Source of the DNA: Pirellula sp.
GTDB lineage: Bacteria > Planctomycetota > Planctomycetia > Pirellulales > Lacipirellulaceae
Reading direction: 5' to 3'
Assembly (NCBI GenBank): GCA_013822725.1
Contig: PNKX01000010.1
Coordinates: 124,001-188,000, forward strand
Length of the DNA: 64,000 nt
The notes under the pieces are model-generated. The model was not told the DNA's origin. It searched no databases and was given only the letters and a program-made list of their open reading frames with translations. How positions within the stretch are numbered: position 1 is the stretch's first letter; every line of letters starts with the position of its first letter. The translations under genes and the position numbers were made by a program. Positions 28,242 to 37,399 of this stretch are shown piece by piece.

Positions 28242-29069
28242 TTAGCTCTTCCGACTCAGCCCGCGGACGAAGCGACCGCCCGATTCGTACACGGGGCCGA
28301 GCCCTCGAACGCGGAGCAGTTTGACGATCGCCTGGCGAAGTTCGAGCCCGGCGATGGTGAAGTCGAGCGCATAGAACGGGGCCCGCAAGTACTGCGTGTG
28401 AATCAACCCGATGCCGTCGTGCGAAACGTTGGTGGTGGTCATGCGAATCGGCTTGCCTGTGACGCGAAAATCTTCGCCCAGCGGCACGGCCACGACTGGC
28501 GCGACGGCTGCGTATCGCTTGTAGCGTCTCCGTTCGACGCCTTTGAACTCGCGCGCGGTCAGCATCCGCACCAAGCGTTGCAAATGTTCCGGCGGCGTCG
28601 AATCGACGGTCTCGTCAGGAGCTTCGCCCAAATTGGCAATCAAACCATCTTCCGCCTCCAAGAGCCGAATGCCGCTGTAGTCGGCAAGGTGTTCGGGATC
28701 GAACTTGGCGTAAACGACGGCGCCGCAAGTCTGGCAGTACCACGCTTGAGCGTTCGCTTTCGGCGAGGGCGGATGAAAGGCGTGCCAGCCGCTGCACCCA
28801 TTGCAACTACTGTGGCCTAACACGTCGGCCGCTTCGAGCCGCTGTTCATCGAGCTTCGACGAATTGATCGCGGCGTCCAGCGGGGTCCGCAGCGTCGGCC
28901 ACTCGATGACCGCTTCCTTGACCCCCTGCTCGCGCAGCGTGGCGATTTGCGCGGCATCGAGTTGGGCGCCCTTCTCGAGCAGCGGCTCGCGCTTGCCGTC
29001 GACCAACGAAGTAGCCAGAACGCTCCCCGGAGTAATTTCTTCGAGCGGAACTTTGCGGTAGGCGACCAT
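28242..29069 (-). CDS. PilZ domain protein with Cys-rich middle
   Basis: 275 residues. Residues 1-60 (EEITPGSVLATSLVDGKREPLLEKG) resemble the small N-terminal domain seen before HD-GYP modules. Residues about 85-120 carry two CxxC pairs (CNGC, CQTC) plus His, likely a zinc ribbon. The C-terminal PilZ domain has RRRYKRYAA and NVSHDGIG (family consensus RxxxR and D/NxSxxG), the cyclic-di-GMP-binding motifs. It probably senses c-di-GMP; its output is unknown. A GGGGGA stretch lies 8 bases before ATG 29069. Confidence 0.85.
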   Translation of the reverse strand: MVAYRKVPLEEITPGSVLATSLVDGKREPLLEKGAQLDAAQIATLREQGVKEAVIEWPTLRTPLDAAINSSKLDEQRLEAADVLGHSSCNGCSGWHAFHPPSPKANAQAWYCQTCGAVVYAKFDPEHLADYSGIRLLEAEDGLIANLGEAPDETVDSTPPEHLQRLVRMLTAREFKGVERRRYKRYAAVAPVVAVPLGEDFRVTGKPIRMTTTNVSHDGIGLIHTQYLRAPFYALDFTIAGLELRQAIVKLLRVRGLGPVYESGGRFVRGLSRKS

Positions 29070-29403
29070 AGATCATTCCCCCAAACTGCCGGTGACGGAA
29101 AGGCCTCACGTCACGACGAGACGGCGAAAAGTTGCGTTGGGGAGTCAGATAAAGCCTATGCCACTTGCAGCTTGAGACCTCTGCTATTGCGGCTAAACGC
29201 AGCCGATTCGCGCCGGCTGGCAGCGGTTCAGCCCGAAGTGATTAGCGGCTAGGGCCTGGATAGAGCGTTTAGCGCGATTGAGGCGGCCTCGTCAACTCCG
29301 AGTAAGCCTAGGAGAGCGATAGTGGCGAAAAAACCGACAAAATACTACTTGTTTAATAGGTTATTTCTTGCCGTCGGCCTCGTACCGAAGCCTAGTAGTC
29401 TTT
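29070..29403. other. Gap without recognisable gene
   Basis: 334 bases between two minus-strand genes. It should hold the promoter of the PilZ gene and the end of the glycosidase transcript, but I see no convincing promoter, terminator or repeat. Confidence 0.5.
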
Positions 29404-31890
29404 TTAGTGGATGAGTTGGCGCCTGGCCCTCATTAAGGCTGGAGAGAGTGCGACCAGCGCGGCCAGGGAGCTTGGCTCTGGTACGCTGGCAGTTACAGGC
29501 GGCGAGGTAGGAGCAACTGACGTTCCGTACGACTGCTGCCACATCAGATAGTCGCCGCCGTCGACGTCGCCGTCTGCATTAGCGTCCCCCATGCTTCGAT
29601 CTGCATTGTCGAGCGTGCCAAAGCCATTCTGCCATGCCGTCAGGTCGTCGCCGTCGACGAAGCCGTTGCCGTCGAAATCGGCGGGTAGCGCCATCGCGTT
29701 GAGCGAAAGCAGCAATTGCGGGACGAACTCGCCGCCGCGCTCCTTGGACGCCAACTTAAGCGACGCGAGATCGTCGTCGACGTTCTCGCCATCGAAGCGA
29801 ACCTCGCGCGCGATGAGAATGCTCAGTTTCTGGTCGGGGTGCTCGCGCACGAAGGAAGTGACGTCGAGCATCAGTTCGCGGGAAGTATGCGTCCCGGTCA
29901 AATGACCGAGCACCGTCGCCGATTCGCCGATGCCCTCGATGAAGTTATGGGAAATGTCGTTCACTGGACCCGCCGTGTCAGCGAGATTCGGAGCATTGCT
30001 CCAGGTGATCGTCGACTCGTCCCAGGCGTCGTCGACAATGCCGTAGACGTGGGCGATGACTTGCGCGGCCGACCCGTCGTTCTCGCCGTGGAGACGCAAC
30101 ACCGCTTGCTCGACGCTGTCGATGGGAATGGCGCCGAGATCGAATTTGATGAAGCTCACATTGCGGGCGGCGGCGTTGATCGGTTCGTTCTTGGCGTAAA
30201 GGTTCGGGCTCGTCCCGAAGTTGCCGTTGGCATTTGTTCCCGCCTTGACCATGGCGTCGTCGATGGCGGCGAGCGTCACGCGATAGGCGGGCGCCTGCTC
30301 CGGGATCGAAACGAGCAGCACGCTTTGCGCAGGTTGAGTCAGGGCGAGGATTCCGGATTCAGGAACCGTGATCAGCTGCCGCACTTCGCCCTGACTCGTC
30401 GCGCTAACCTCCTCCACGACCGCCACGGCGCCAGGAGCGACGTTCCAGGAATTCACGTTAAGATTGATCGAGCGCGTCCCCGTAGACTCGTTCGCCGATA
30501 GCAACGAATACTTGCCCGCCGCCGCATCGTGCGCCGCCGCCAGTTGCAGATCGCTCGCCCCGCTGCCGCTGGCAGCGGGAAGTTGCATCAGTTCATGCGC
30601 TCCGGCGAATCCCTTCGCGAACAGCCGAACGACCTCGCCTCCTTTGGTGACGCCGCCCACGTTGTACGGGGCGTTGCCGTTATCGACGAAGTGGACGCCG
30701 TTCTTCTTTACGCCGCTCTCGCTGTCGTCGGCAGTCTGGCCAAACTTGAAAACATACAACTCCTCCGGCTGTTCGTTCGCGAGGTTGGTGAAGATGGCTC
30801 CGAGGCGGGAAAACTTCGACGGACTGTCCAGCGTCTCTGGAATCGCGTCGAAATTGGCCGCGGTGTGGACGTTGAACTCGGTGATCGCCGTCCGCATGGG
30901 CGTTCCGCCCGCCGCCTGAGCGACGAGCGACTGGATGCCCGCCAACTGGGTGGCGAACGTCGTCCCCGCGGCGTTGTACTGCTGGTAGGCGTAGGTCTGA
31001 ATCAATTGAAAGTTCGGATCGACCTGGCCCAGAAAGTTCGTGTGGAGGTTGTCCATCACGATCTCGCCCCAGCCAGTCGCATCGTCGCGCGCGTCGCCGC
31101 CGGGGTTCGCATTGAAGAGGGTCAAGCCGCCTGCGGTCACCGGCCCTTGCAGCTGTGCGATCAGCGACTTTCCGTAGAGGGAGTTTACGTCGGCGATGGC
31201 CGACTGCACGGCGTCGGAGGCGAGTTGCAGCCGCTCGATGTACTCTGCTTGGGAAATTGAGTTCGAGCTATGGTTCGGCTCGTTGTACATCTGATAGCGG
31301 CGAACGTCGAAGTTCTTCGCTAAGTAAAACGCCTGCGCGTAGAAATGTTGCCATTGCTCCCAGCGACTTCCCCAGCCCGCGGGCGTGCCGGCCGCGGCGA
31401 AAGGATACGCCGCATTCGTGCGATGGATCTCCACGACTGGATCAGCGCCTAAATCATGCAACTCGCCGAAGGCGTACTTCAGGTTGATGATGTTGCCGCT
31501 AGTGGGATTGTTGGCGTAGCGGTTTTCAAAGTAGGGCCAATTGACGTAGGCTGCGTTGAGCGGATCGCTGCGCAGCGTGGCCCGGCGGTCGAGAAATTGC
31601 TGCTGCGAACCGACGCCGTCGCCGAAGAGAGCATTGTCGTCGTTTCCCTCCACGATCGAGGGCGTCGCCCAGACGCGAGCTCCATTAACGCCGGAGTACT
31701 TCCACCACGCCGCGGCGTTGCTTCCTGGCATGAAATGCGCGGAATTGTAACCGATCGTTTCTGGCGTGCGACCGGCTACGACGCCGAAAACGGTGACATC
31801 AGCGGCGCGCAGTTCCATTTGGCTTGGAACGATGGCGAGAGCGGCGACGGCGGCGCACCGCAGCGCTGCAACGTATCTTTGAGTTTGCAC
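29404..31890 (-). CDS. Exported TIM-barrel glycosidase-like protein with DNRLRE, dockerin-like and PEP-CTERM regions
   Basis: 828 residues from GTG 31890 (GGA 8 bases upstream). Signal peptide about 1-29. The N-terminal half looks like a clan-A glycosidase: RYQMYNEPNHSSNS supplies an acid/base Glu, and MRTAITEFNVHTAA a nucleophile. Residues about 545-690 form a DNRLRE-type module (DDAMVKAGTNANGNFGTSPN, then SFIKFDLGAIP), a fold now known in carbohydrate-binding family 96. An EF-hand pair (DFDGNGFVDGDDLTAWQ, DANADGDVDGGDYLMWQ) and PEP-CTERM tail (VPEPSSLAALVAL) finish it. Substrate unknown. Confidence 0.8.
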   Translation of the reverse strand: MQTQRYVAALRCAAVAALAIVPSQMELRAADVTVFGVVAGRTPETIGYNSAHFMPGSNAAAWWKYSGVNGARVWATPSIVEGNDDNALFGDGVGSQQQFLDRRATLRSDPLNAAYVNWPYFENRYANNPTSGNIINLKYAFGELHDLGADPVVEIHRTNAAYPFAAAGTPAGWGSRWEQWQHFYAQAFYLAKNFDVRRYQMYNEPNHSSNSISQAEYIERLQLASDAVQSAIADVNSLYGKSLIAQLQGPVTAGGLTLFNANPGGDARDDATGWGEIVMDNLHTNFLGQVDPNFQLIQTYAYQQYNAAGTTFATQLAGIQSLVAQAAGGTPMRTAITEFNVHTAANFDAIPETLDSPSKFSRLGAIFTNLANEQPEELYVFKFGQTADDSESGVKKNGVHFVDNGNAPYNVGGVTKGGEVVRLFAKGFAGAHELMQLPAASGSGASDLQLAAAHDAAAGKYSLLSANESTGTRSINLNVNSWNVAPGAVAVVEEVSATSQGEVRQLITVPESGILALTQPAQSVLLVSIPEQAPAYRVTLAAIDDAMVKAGTNANGNFGTSPNLYAKNEPINAAARNVSFIKFDLGAIPIDSVEQAVLRLHGENDGSAAQVIAHVYGIVDDAWDESTITWSNAPNLADTAGPVNDISHNFIEGIGESATVLGHLTGTHTSRELMLDVTSFVREHPDQKLSILIAREVRFDGENVDDDLASLKLASKERGGEFVPQLLLSLNAMALPADFDGNGFVDGDDLTAWQNGFGTLDNADRSMGDANADGDVDGGDYLMWQQSYGTSVAPTSPPVTASVPEPSSLAALVALSPALMRARRQLIH

Positions 31891-31964
31891 TTGGCTAGTC
31901 CGCCGTTCTGCCGAGTCGGAAAACGCCCGGGGCGGGACCGCTGCAGCGAGCGGCGAGCGTCTCG

Positions 31965-32393
31965 TTACTTGGCGCTGGTGAGTTCGATGGTGGGCGTATT
32001 CTCGCCTGGCGTGACTTCCATGATCAGACCTGACGTATCGGCGTTAGTGTAACGTTGCGGCACGAGCAACTTGCCTTGGGAGGCCTCCGGAGCTCCGGAA
32101 GTATCGCCGTCGTAAGCCACGACCGCCACTGAGTGCGTGCCCACCAGTGCGCCGGGTTCTCGGCCGGAACTGAGCTGAAACGACCCGTCCGACTGAATGG
32201 CTCCATTCGCCCCGCGACCGGCGGGAGGTTGCGTGAGGATCTGCCCCGTTTTCAGCGGTTGCCCGTCGAGCAACACGCGTCCCTGCACGGGCGCGAGTTG
32301 CGGCCCTTGCGCGCCGCAACCGATGCTTACCAGCGCCGCGGCATGCACGAAAATGCTCAAATAATTGCGAACGCTCTGCCGCTTTCTAATCAT
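31965..32393 (-). CDS. Small lipoprotein paired with DUF1559 gene
   Basis: 142 residues. Lipobox LVSIGC|GAQ (Cys26). The mature part has VQGRVLLDGQPLKTGQI and GSFQLSSGREPGALVGTHSV, a carboxypeptidase-regulatory-like beta sandwich. It follows the DUF1559 gene by 15 bases. It resembles the lipoprotein at 15143 in type and position but not closely in sequence. Confidence 0.75.
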   Translation of the reverse strand: MIRKRQSVRNYLSIFVHAAALVSIGCGAQGPQLAPVQGRVLLDGQPLKTGQILTQPPAGRGANGAIQSDGSFQLSSGREPGALVGTHSVAVVAYDGDTSGAPEASQGKLLVPQRYTNADTSGLIMEVTPGENTPTIELTSAK

Positions 32394-32408
32394 TTCTATG
32401 CATCGACG

Positions 32409-33392
32409 CTAGTTAGTGAGACTGACGGCTTCCTCGGACGCGCGGCTTGCCAAAGGCCGCAAGACGCCGACCAAGTCAACGCCTTCGCTGATGAACTGCA
32501 CGGAAGCGTCCGTCATCGCGAAATGAGCTCCGCCATGGTGATGACTGCCGAAACTCAGATCGTTGTTGGGATAGCCGCTCGGCGGTTGGCCGCTCGCGGC
32601 GCGGTAGGCGGTGTTCAGGGGATACGTCACATTTTTGGCCGTGTACTGATAGTTGTAGACGGCCGTTTTCGACGCGGAGCCGACGAGCCAGACGCGCTGC
32701 GGACCGACGTCCCAAGAGATTTCGCCAATCAAAAAAGTGTTGGTTGAACCGTCGCGGACATCCTTGAAGCGGGTCTCGCTGCCAGGGTACATGACGCCGT
32801 TCAGCGCCGCGCCGCCGGCGTCGGCGCACGTCGCGGCGGGCGACGTTTCATAGGTCGACCCCGGGTATCCCGTCGCCGGTGCAGGGCAGGCGATTTTCGC
32901 CCCCATCACGGCCATGTAATGCGCCCGCAACGAGTTGAGTTCTTCGGTATCGCCGCCGCCCGGCTGAGCAGTGAACGTCATCTCGCCGATCTCTTGCGAG
33001 GGGCAACGAATAGCAGTCAGCGGAGTGCGCGAAACGTTGAGATTGCTCGGGTCAGACCAGTGTTGAGCTTGGTTGACGAGACTCAGGACCCCCTGCTGCT
33101 CGATGTAAGGCAAGATTTGCACGATGTAACTCAACGCCGTCACATTGTTCGTCGTGCCGGCAATCAATTTCGTCGCCGACGCCGAGGGAAAGAACCCCTT
33201 GGCGTCGTGATGATTCTGGCTAGCCAAGGCGAGCTGTCGCAGCCGGTTCGTGCAATCGGATCGTCGCGCGGCTTCGCGCGCCGCCTGAACCGCAGGCAAT
33301 AGCAATGCGACCAGCACGCCGATGATGGCGATCACCACCAGCAACTCGACGAGCGTGAATCCCTTCGTCCGTGTCTTGCTTGTCATCGACAT
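32409..33392 (-). CDS. DUF1559 protein with prepilin-like N-terminus
   Basis: 327 residues. Leader [20 protein letters not shown] then [13 protein letters not shown]; body ends DLSFGSHHHGGAHFAMTDAS and VQFISEGVDL, the H-x-DG-type end (here TDAS replaces ADGS). GGAG lies 5 bases before ATG 33392. It is a second, diverged copy of the DUF1559 protein at 15709, with the lipoprotein now downstream. Confidence 0.93.
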   Translation of the reverse strand: MSMTSKTRTKGFTLVELLVVIAIIGVLVALLLPAVQAAREAARRSDCTNRLRQLALASQNHHDAKGFFPSASATKLIAGTTNNVTALSYIVQILPYIEQQGVLSLVNQAQHWSDPSNLNVSRTPLTAIRCPSQEIGEMTFTAQPGGGDTEELNSLRAHYMAVMGAKIACPAPATGYPGSTYETSPAATCADAGGAALNGVMYPGSETRFKDVRDGSTNTFLIGEISWDVGPQRVWLVGSASKTAVYNYQYTAKNVTYPLNTAYRAASGQPPSGYPNNDLSFGSHHHGGAHFAMTDASVQFISEGVDLVGVLRPLASRASEEAVSLTN

Positions 33393-33472
33393 CTCAACTC
33401 CGCTGAATTCCAGAAAGGCTCCTTCGCGAGCAGACTACCGTTCAGTGTCGCCACCGCTGGCTCGCGACGCCG

Positions 33473-36046
33473 TTACGACTCCCGTCGGCGTCGGCGGATT
33501 GCCGCCCCGACCAAGCCGCAAGCAGCCAGCAACGCGGCCGAAGGCTCCGGAACGGCGGCTAACCCTGGAGCAGTGACGACCACGAGATTGACGGCACTGG
33601 CGGTCGTCTGCAGTTCGAAAGCCAAGCCAAAACTCGCCATGAGGTTCGTCGGATCTTCGACGACCAGAGCGTCAAAGCTGCCGGCGATGCCGCTGGAAGT
33701 TCCCAGATCGCGTTGCCAGATCAGGAAGTCGGCGCCGTCGGTGACGCCGTCGTTGTTCGCATCCCCAGCCACACTCGCGCCGAAGGCGCCCTTCCAAACC
33801 GCGAGGTCGGCAGCGTCGACGGCGCCGCTGTCGTTGAAATCGGCGGGCGGGAAACTGCCGCCGGAAGAAGTGATCAACGGAAAGACGTCGCCCAACGTGG
33901 GCGAGTACGTCGAATTCGTACCGGTGAACGCATTGGGGTTTACGACGATCTTCAGCGTGCCGTCCAAGGCGACGCTTCCGGCAGCCGTGATCGCGTCGAA
34001 CTGATTGGCGCTCGCGCCATTGATTTGCATCACAGTCGTCGAGCCGTTGCCGAGCGTCAGTCCGCCGGTTCGTCCATCCGTCGCAACGAGCGCTAGCTTG
34101 GCGACATGACGACCGATCTCGCCGCCGGCAATGCTAGCCTCGAAACCGACCTCCAGCGTGCCGCCGTCGTTGACTTCAACGTCGCCATATTCGTAGACCT
34201 TCGTCGACTCGACGACAGGATGGCCCATGTCGAGAACGGCGTGATCGTTCACGACGAGCTTCGCTCCGCGTAGGTTTTTTCGTAGTTCGAGGTTGACGTA
34301 GTTGCCGGCCGTCAGCACGCCGGAGAAGCTGTTGTTCGCCAGCGTCGGCGGCTCGGTCTGGGTGCCGAGTTCAAACTCGTTCAGCGTGATGCCGTTCGTG
34401 CCGCCGCTGCCCAGGTTGGTCGGATCGACGGCGGCCCCCACGACGTTGATGGCGCCCGAGCCTTGCAGGGTGTTCTCGATCAAGAATCGGCGTTCGTCCG
34501 TGTCGAATGCCTTCGACAAGTCGACCGTTACCGTGCTGTCGGTGACGTTGACGACGGAGGGCTGAGCGATACGGCTGCCGGAAACGGTAGACGCGTGATC
34601 AATCTTGCCGTTCTCGTTAAACGTGAGAACGCCTCCCTGCACCTGCGCAATCTGGGCGTAGATGAAAGCGTTCTCGCCGGTGGAGTTCATCTCAACGCGG
34701 CCAAAGGCCTTGTCCTTCACCAAGCGAACTTGATCGCCGGCGCCGTTGAAGCGAATCACGCCGAGGTGGTCCGATGCGTCGGAGAGAATCAAGTCCGATC
34801 CGGCGCCGTTGCCGTTGACGTCGATATTGCCGGCGCCGCTGATTCGCAGCCCGAGGCCGACGTCGGCTCCGGCGTCCGCGTTGAAGGCGAGGTCTTGCTC
34901 GGTTTGAAGTTGGCCCTGCAGCGATGCGGGGCTGGAGCCGTCGTTCAGCAGCGTCGCGTCGCCGAGCGTGAAGGCGCCGCTCACCGTCTCGGTGAGGTTG
35001 CCGCCCGCTTCGATCACCAGCGTCGGAATCGCTTGGCCGTTGCCGCTGGCGTTGACGTTGACCGTGCCGCCGCTCAGCGTCCGCAACTCACTGCCGGCGA
35101 ACGGGGCGTCGACGGTCACGGTGTGGCCGCTGACGACGCGATACGAATGGAGCGCGTCGGGCGCCTGGCCATTGCTCCAGGTGGCGGGCGCCGAAGCGGA
35201 GCCCGTCATCACTGAGTTCACGAAGAGCGAAGGGCCGGCCGCCGTCGACGCTGAGAATTGCAGGTCGTCGATCGCTAAGCCGTCGTCCGCCTTGCCGGCG
35301 CCAAGCTGGGTGTCGCTCCAGCGGAGCCATAACTCGGCTCCGGGCGCCCACGAAAAACCTGTGGTCGCCGTGATTGGGACCACGCTGGCCGGCGAAGTCG
35401 TCGCCGCCGCGACCGTGACCACCGGCGCGCTGAAGGCGAGCGCCGGTACGTTCGTGAACGAGGCGGAGTTGAACCAGTCGGCGTCGGTCGCCGTCGTGCT
35501 GTAACCGAATGCCAACGTCTCGGCGGAATTATCGCCTGAACGAAATTGCTTGCCGTTGTAGGTGAGGGTGAAGCTATTGAGCGTCACGCCCGTATCGTTG
35601 ACCAACTGCAGCCCGATGAACGCGTTATCGCCGTCCGGCGTCAAGGCGGCGGAGTTTAGCATCCCCAGCGCACGCTCCGAGCTGCTGTTCACGCCGTAAC
35701 TATAGAACGCGCCAGTCGAGCTGTTGCCGCTGCCGGCGCGAAGACGTTGGCGGCCGTTGGCGCCCCCTTCTCCTGTGGACGTGGGGTGCCAGAGATGGAA
35801 CCCTGGAATGCTGAAGTTCCCGCCCCCCGGTGCAGCGTTATCGTCCGTCCATCCCGACGGGGTAGCTCCCAACGACGTGTTCGTCGGCGACAACGGCAGC
35901 GTGTTGAAATTCTCGGTGTACGGCGATTCGGCTATCGAATAGGAGATTCCGGCTTGCAAAGTTCGGGGCGTCAGACTCCAAGACCCGCAGGTCAGCCCGA
36001 CAAGCGTCAGCGGAAGAACCCTGCGATGAAGATAGTCGTGCGTCAC
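33473..36046 (-). CDS. Large PEP-CTERM surface protein with autotransporter-like repeats
   Basis: 857 residues from GTG 36046, chosen because AGGAG lies 7 bases upstream; an ATG 18 codons earlier lacks one. Signal peptide to about LQAG. A choice-of-anchor-type beta domain (YTENFNTLPL, WLRWSDTQLGAG, GLAIDDLQFSA) is followed by beta-helix-like, Asn/Gly/Ser-rich repeats as in passenger-type proteins. Then comes an EF-hand pair (DFNDSGAVDAADLAVWK, DANNDGVTDGADFLIWQ). The tail is VPEPSAALLAACGLVG, RRRRR. It is likely displayed or secreted; no enzyme motif is seen. Confidence 0.8.
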   Translation of the reverse strand: MTHDYLHRRVLPLTLVGLTCGSWSLTPRTLQAGISYSIAESPYTENFNTLPLSPTNTSLGATPSGWTDDNAAPGGGNFSIPGFHLWHPTSTGEGGANGRQRLRAGSGNSSTGAFYSYGVNSSSERALGMLNSAALTPDGDNAFIGLQLVNDTGVTLNSFTLTYNGKQFRSGDNSAETLAFGYSTTATDADWFNSASFTNVPALAFSAPVVTVAAATTSPASVVPITATTGFSWAPGAELWLRWSDTQLGAGKADDGLAIDDLQFSASTAAGPSLFVNSVMTGSASAPATWSNGQAPDALHSYRVVSGHTVTVDAPFAGSELRTLSGGTVNVNASGNGQAIPTLVIEAGGNLTETVSGAFTLGDATLLNDGSSPASLQGQLQTEQDLAFNADAGADVGLGLRISGAGNIDVNGNGAGSDLILSDASDHLGVIRFNGAGDQVRLVKDKAFGRVEMNSTGENAFIYAQIAQVQGGVLTFNENGKIDHASTVSGSRIAQPSVVNVTDSTVTVDLSKAFDTDERRFLIENTLQGSGAINVVGAAVDPTNLGSGGTNGITLNEFELGTQTEPPTLANNSFSGVLTAGNYVNLELRKNLRGAKLVVNDHAVLDMGHPVVESTKVYEYGDVEVNDGGTLEVGFEASIAGGEIGRHVAKLALVATDGRTGGLTLGNGSTTVMQINGASANQFDAITAAGSVALDGTLKIVVNPNAFTGTNSTYSPTLGDVFPLITSSGGSFPPADFNDSGAVDAADLAVWKGAFGASVAGDANNDGVTDGADFLIWQRDLGTSSGIAGSFDALVVEDPTNLMASFGLAFELQTTASAVNLVVVTAPGLAAVPEPSAALLAACGLVGAAIRRRRRES

Positions 36047-36282
36047 GAATCGGCTCCTGGTGATAAGTAATGAGCGCTCACAATCGAGCCGCGAGAGCAT
36101 TTGCCTTCCGACGCCGTCGACAACGAAGCTGTGAGTCGCGGCGTACGTATTGGGAGAACAATGCGATCAAGCGAATTCGATCGACGCACTGCCGCGAGGG
36201 CAGCGAGATGACGTCAAGAAAAGTTTCTGCATCAGTTGAGCGAAATGATGAGAAAGAATGAGAGTAGAGAAAAAGTTGATTG

Positions 36283-36318
36283 AAAAAGCCCACGGCCCGT
36301 CCCCTGGGCATCGTGGGC
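36283..36318 (-). terminator. Terminator-like hairpin in possible leader
   Basis: On the minus strand GCCCACG (36318-36312) pairs with CGTGGGC (36294-36288) across a 17-base loop and is followed by TTTTTC. It lies about 237 bases upstream of GTG 36046, so it could end a short upstream transcript or act as an attenuator for that gene. Confidence 0.5.
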
Positions 36319-36546
36319 CCCGGCCCTGCCTGCACACTAAAGCCAAGTCGCCTCGCAGGCCGAACCTTCGTCCGGCTATTGAGCAGGGCGTCGCTTCCCA
36401 TGGTCGCCGAACTCGCTGCAAGCGTTACGCGGATTAGCCCCTCACCAATCGACGCTCGGTCAACTCGCAGCTCGCTCAGGCAGAAATCGCCGCCGATTCG
36501 CGGAAATACGGCCAGATGAGATCGCCGCCCGCTGTTCGGCACCCTT

Positions 36547-36759
36547 TCAGGGCTTGTTGCTGCGACTTCTGGACGGCGAATTTTGAGTTTTCTTGGGAAC
36601 TTTCACGGCAGCGGCTGGCGGTTTCGGCGAGGTTCCGTTGTAAGCGTCGACTACAGTGAGAGTTAGATCGCGACGCCTGCTGCCCGCACTGAGCAGCCTT
36701 CTGCGGCGAAGCCATTCATCGCGGTCGCGGCAAGGTTGGACGTATTCCGTCGAAAACAA
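36547..36759 (-). CDS. Possible small basic protein
   Basis: 70 residues from TTG 36759, with a good AGAGGAAGAG ribosome site just before it. The C-terminus is rich in Pro, Lys and Ser (AAAVKVPKKTQNSPSRSR). No family recognised. The ribosome site is the main support; it may be chance. Confidence 0.3.
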   Translation of the reverse strand: MFSTEYVQPCRDRDEWLRRRRLLSAGSRRRDLTLTVVDAYNGTSPKPPAAAVKVPKKTQNSPSRSRSNKP

Positions 36760-36820
36760 ACTCTTCCTCTAGAATTGTCGTCCAAATGACAAGCTTGCCG
36801 CCCTAGCCTATCGATACCCC

Positions 36821-37399
36821 ATGTCCTCCCTGCGAATCGACGTCGCCAGTCCCCAGCCGAGTCTGCCCGAGATGAGTTCTGCGTCTCCTCGAGAAGAATT
36901 CGTGCGTCTGCTCACGCAGCACCAACGGCGGGTTTACGCCTACATCCTCGGCATCGTGCCGAACTGGAACGACGCCGACGAGATCCTGCAGGAAACGAAC
37001 ATTCGCCTATGGAGCGAATTCGATCGCTTTGAACTGGGTACAAACTTCGAGGCGTGGGCCGTTCGCGTCGCTCATTTTCAGATTCTGTCTTGGCGGAAAC
37101 GCGTCAGCCGCAGTCGCCTCTTTTTCGACCACTCGCTCGTTGAACTGATTGCGCAAGAGTTTGAAGCCCACAACGCCATGGCCGAGGTTCGGCACCAGGC
37201 GCTGCGCGAATGCGTCTCAGCGCTGGAGCCGCGGCAAAGCGAGTTGCTCGCCCGCTGCTACGCCGAAGGCGCCAAGATCAAACATGTGGCCGAGTCGCTC
37301 GCCCGCACCACGGCGTCGGTCCACAAGGCGCTGCAACGCGTTCGCCTGTCCCTCCATAAGTGCATTCGACGCCGGTTAGCCGAGGAAGGGATGGCATGA
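36821..37399 (+). CDS. ECF sigma-70 factor, Rhodopirellula/Verrucomicrobium type
   Basis: 192 residues. Region 2: RRVYAYILGIVPNWNDADEI and LQETNIRLWSEFDRF; region 4: LEPRQSELLARCYAEG and the helix-turn-helix KHVAESLARTTASVHKALQR. The sequence style matches the planctomycete/verrucomicrobial ECF group that pairs with FecR-domain proteins. The stop overlaps the FecR gene start (ATGA). Confidence 0.93.
   Translation: MSSLRIDVASPQPSLPEMSSASPREEFVRLLTQHQRRVYAYILGIVPNWNDADEILQETNIRLWSEFDRFELGTNFEAWAVRVAHFQILSWRKRVSRSRLFFDHSLVELIAQEFEAHNAMAEVRHQALRECVSALEPRQSELLARCYAEGAKIKHVAESLARTTASVHKALQRVRLSLHKCIRRRLAEEGMA

Larger units (their letters stand above)
36101..36820. other. 720-base intergenic region
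   Basis: It separates the large PEP-CTERM gene from the divergent sigma/FecR pair. It holds a terminator-like hairpin at 36283-36318 and a possible small reading frame at 36547-36759, both listed. The rest shows no supported gene; a 154-codon minus-strand frame at 36078-36542 has no family signal or ribosome site and I do not call it. Confidence 0.5.

Noticed and set aside
36078..36542. 154-codon minus-strand frame
   Set aside because: No ribosome site, no family, odd composition; the hairpin at 36283-36318 lies inside it.
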